Shown here: piece by piece, positions 5,681 to 6,257 of the stretch
Numbering within the stretch: the stretch's first letter is position 1
Layout of the letters: each line of letters starts with the position of its first letter
Origin: Phycisphaerales bacterium
Lineage (GTDB): Bacteria > Planctomycetota > Phycisphaerae > Phycisphaerales > UBA1924
Assembly (NCBI GenBank): GCA_025453375.1
Contig: JALOQT010000062.1
Location: 1-6,257, forward strand
Length of the DNA stretch: 6,257 bases
Reading direction: 5' to 3'
Translations under genes and position numbers: made by a program
Notes under the pieces: model-generated
The model's input: only the letters and a program-made list of their open reading frames with translations
Told to the model about the DNA's origin: nothing
Database searches by the model: none

Positions 5681-6257
5681 ATGGTCAACACGTGGACATG
5701 GCTGTTGACGGGTGTGCTCATCGGCGGGGCGGGGGTGTGGGCGTGGTGGTCTCGCCGGCGGGTGATGCATGCGCCGAAGGCGGACTTGCGCGGCGTCAGC
5801 ACCGGGGTGCAGGGGGTGCTGGATGCGGTGCCGGCACATGTGGCGGTGCTCGATGCGCGCGGGACGATTCTGGCGACGAATCGGGCGTGGGATGACTTCG
5901 GCAAGATCGGTGGCGGCGTCGCGAGTGTGATTGGCGTCGGGGCGAACTATCTGGATGTGTGCCGGCGGGCGATGGCGTCGGAGCCTTGCGGTCGTGAGGG
6001 TGGCGGGACCAGTGAGGCGACGCCGCCGGATTCGTGCGCGGCGGGGGATGTGTATCGGCAGTTGGTGGCGGTGCTGGAGGGCAAGCGGGATGCGGCGCTA
6101 GTGCCGTATCCGTGTCATGCGCCGGATCGGGAGCAGTGGTTTCAGATGCGGGCGTCGGTGTTGCGGAGCGGGCAGACGCGGGCGGAGCGGCTGGTGCTGG
6201 TGAGCCATGAGGACATCACACTGACGACGCAGCAGCGGCTGGCCGAGCGCGGGCAGA
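5681..6257 (+). CDS. Membrane-anchored PAS-domain signalling protein (C-terminus beyond right edge)
   Basis: The first 192 residues of a sensor protein; the frame is open to the window end. Residues 5-23 form one hydrophobic segment followed by SRRR, a likely N-in/N-out single membrane anchor with the PAS domain in the cytosol. Residues 44-185 are a PAS domain of a widespread bacterial type: VLDAVPAHVAVLDARGTILATNRAWDDF (46-73), GVGANYLDVCRRA (85-97), a variable Gly/Ser-rich stretch (102-121), VLEGKRD (131-137), YPCHAPDREQWFQMRASVL (143-161) and the terminal LVLVSHEDIT (171-180). The conserved Cys94 and Cys145 are retained as in relatives I know. After SHEDIT-type endings such proteins usually continue into another PAS, a histidine kinase or a GGDEF domain, so the output cannot be told here. 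The ATG at 5681 is the first in the frame giving a full anchor; no ribosome-binding site is obvious. Divergent from rbfA. Confidence 0.82.
   Translation, partial: MVNTWTWLLTGVLIGGAGVWAWWSRRRVMHAPKADLRGVSTGVQGVLDAVPAHVAVLDARGTILATNRAWDDFGKIGGGVASVIGVGANYLDVCRRAMASEPCGREGGGTSEATPPDSCAAGDVYRQLVAVLEGKRDAALVPYPCHAPDREQWFQMRASVLRSGQTRAERLVLVSHEDITLTTQQRLAERGQ

Noticed and set aside
1..6257. Defence island, toxin-antitoxin or mobile element suggested by the MazG-like gene and the endonuclease III-like gene
   Set aside because: The two genes are on opposite strands, separated by the large ligase-like gene, with no toxin partner, transposase, integrase, att-like direct repeats or CRISPR repeats in the window. 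Base composition looks uniform throughout.

Overview
This is a GC-rich, gene-dense bacterial chromosomal window with six protein-coding genes and no gap longer than about 180 bases. I see no tRNA, rRNA, CRISPR array, insertion sequence or phage gene. The best guess for the host is a planctomycete (Planctomycetota, perhaps the Phycisphaerae side). This rests on the gene families present (a degenerate endonuclease III-like protein with an 'NELRVS' block, a COG3014-like lipoprotein, an O-antigen-ligase-like protein with a soluble tail), on the scarcity of Shine-Dalgarno sequences, and on a 'gggcaggtt/aacctgccc' palindrome of a kind I recall from planctomycete genomes. It is an inference from memory, not a database result.

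Layout. Bases 1-1273 (minus strand, running off the left edge) encode most of a COG3014-like tetratricopeptide lipoprotein. A 62-bp divergent intergenic region separates it from a plus-strand single-domain MazG-type NTP pyrophosphohydrolase (1336-1683). A 179-bp convergent intergenic region (1684-1862) holds two dyad symmetries, one of which may act as a terminator. Three minus-strand genes then lie in one probable transcription unit, read from right to left: rbfA (5600-5085), an endonuclease III-like protein without an iron-sulfur cluster (5050-4319), and a large polytopic O-antigen-ligase-like protein with a helical, TPR-like C-terminal tail (4271-1863). A perfect 9-bp stem palindrome sits between the second and third genes. 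An 80-bp divergent region separates rbfA from a plus-strand, membrane-anchored PAS-domain protein (5681 to the right edge, incomplete), probably the sensor part of a histidine kinase or diguanylate cyclase.

The genes do not form an obvious pathway. They cover ribosome maturation (RbfA), envelope or polysaccharide work (ligase-like protein, lipoprotein), nucleotide sanitation (MazG-like) and signalling (PAS). The most noteworthy item is the endonuclease III-like protein. It keeps the presumed catalytic aspartate region but lacks the canonical helix-hairpin-helix glycine motif, the lysine and the four cluster cysteines. I found no convincing evidence of a new multi-gene system; this looks like an ordinary core-type region with a few unusual proteins.
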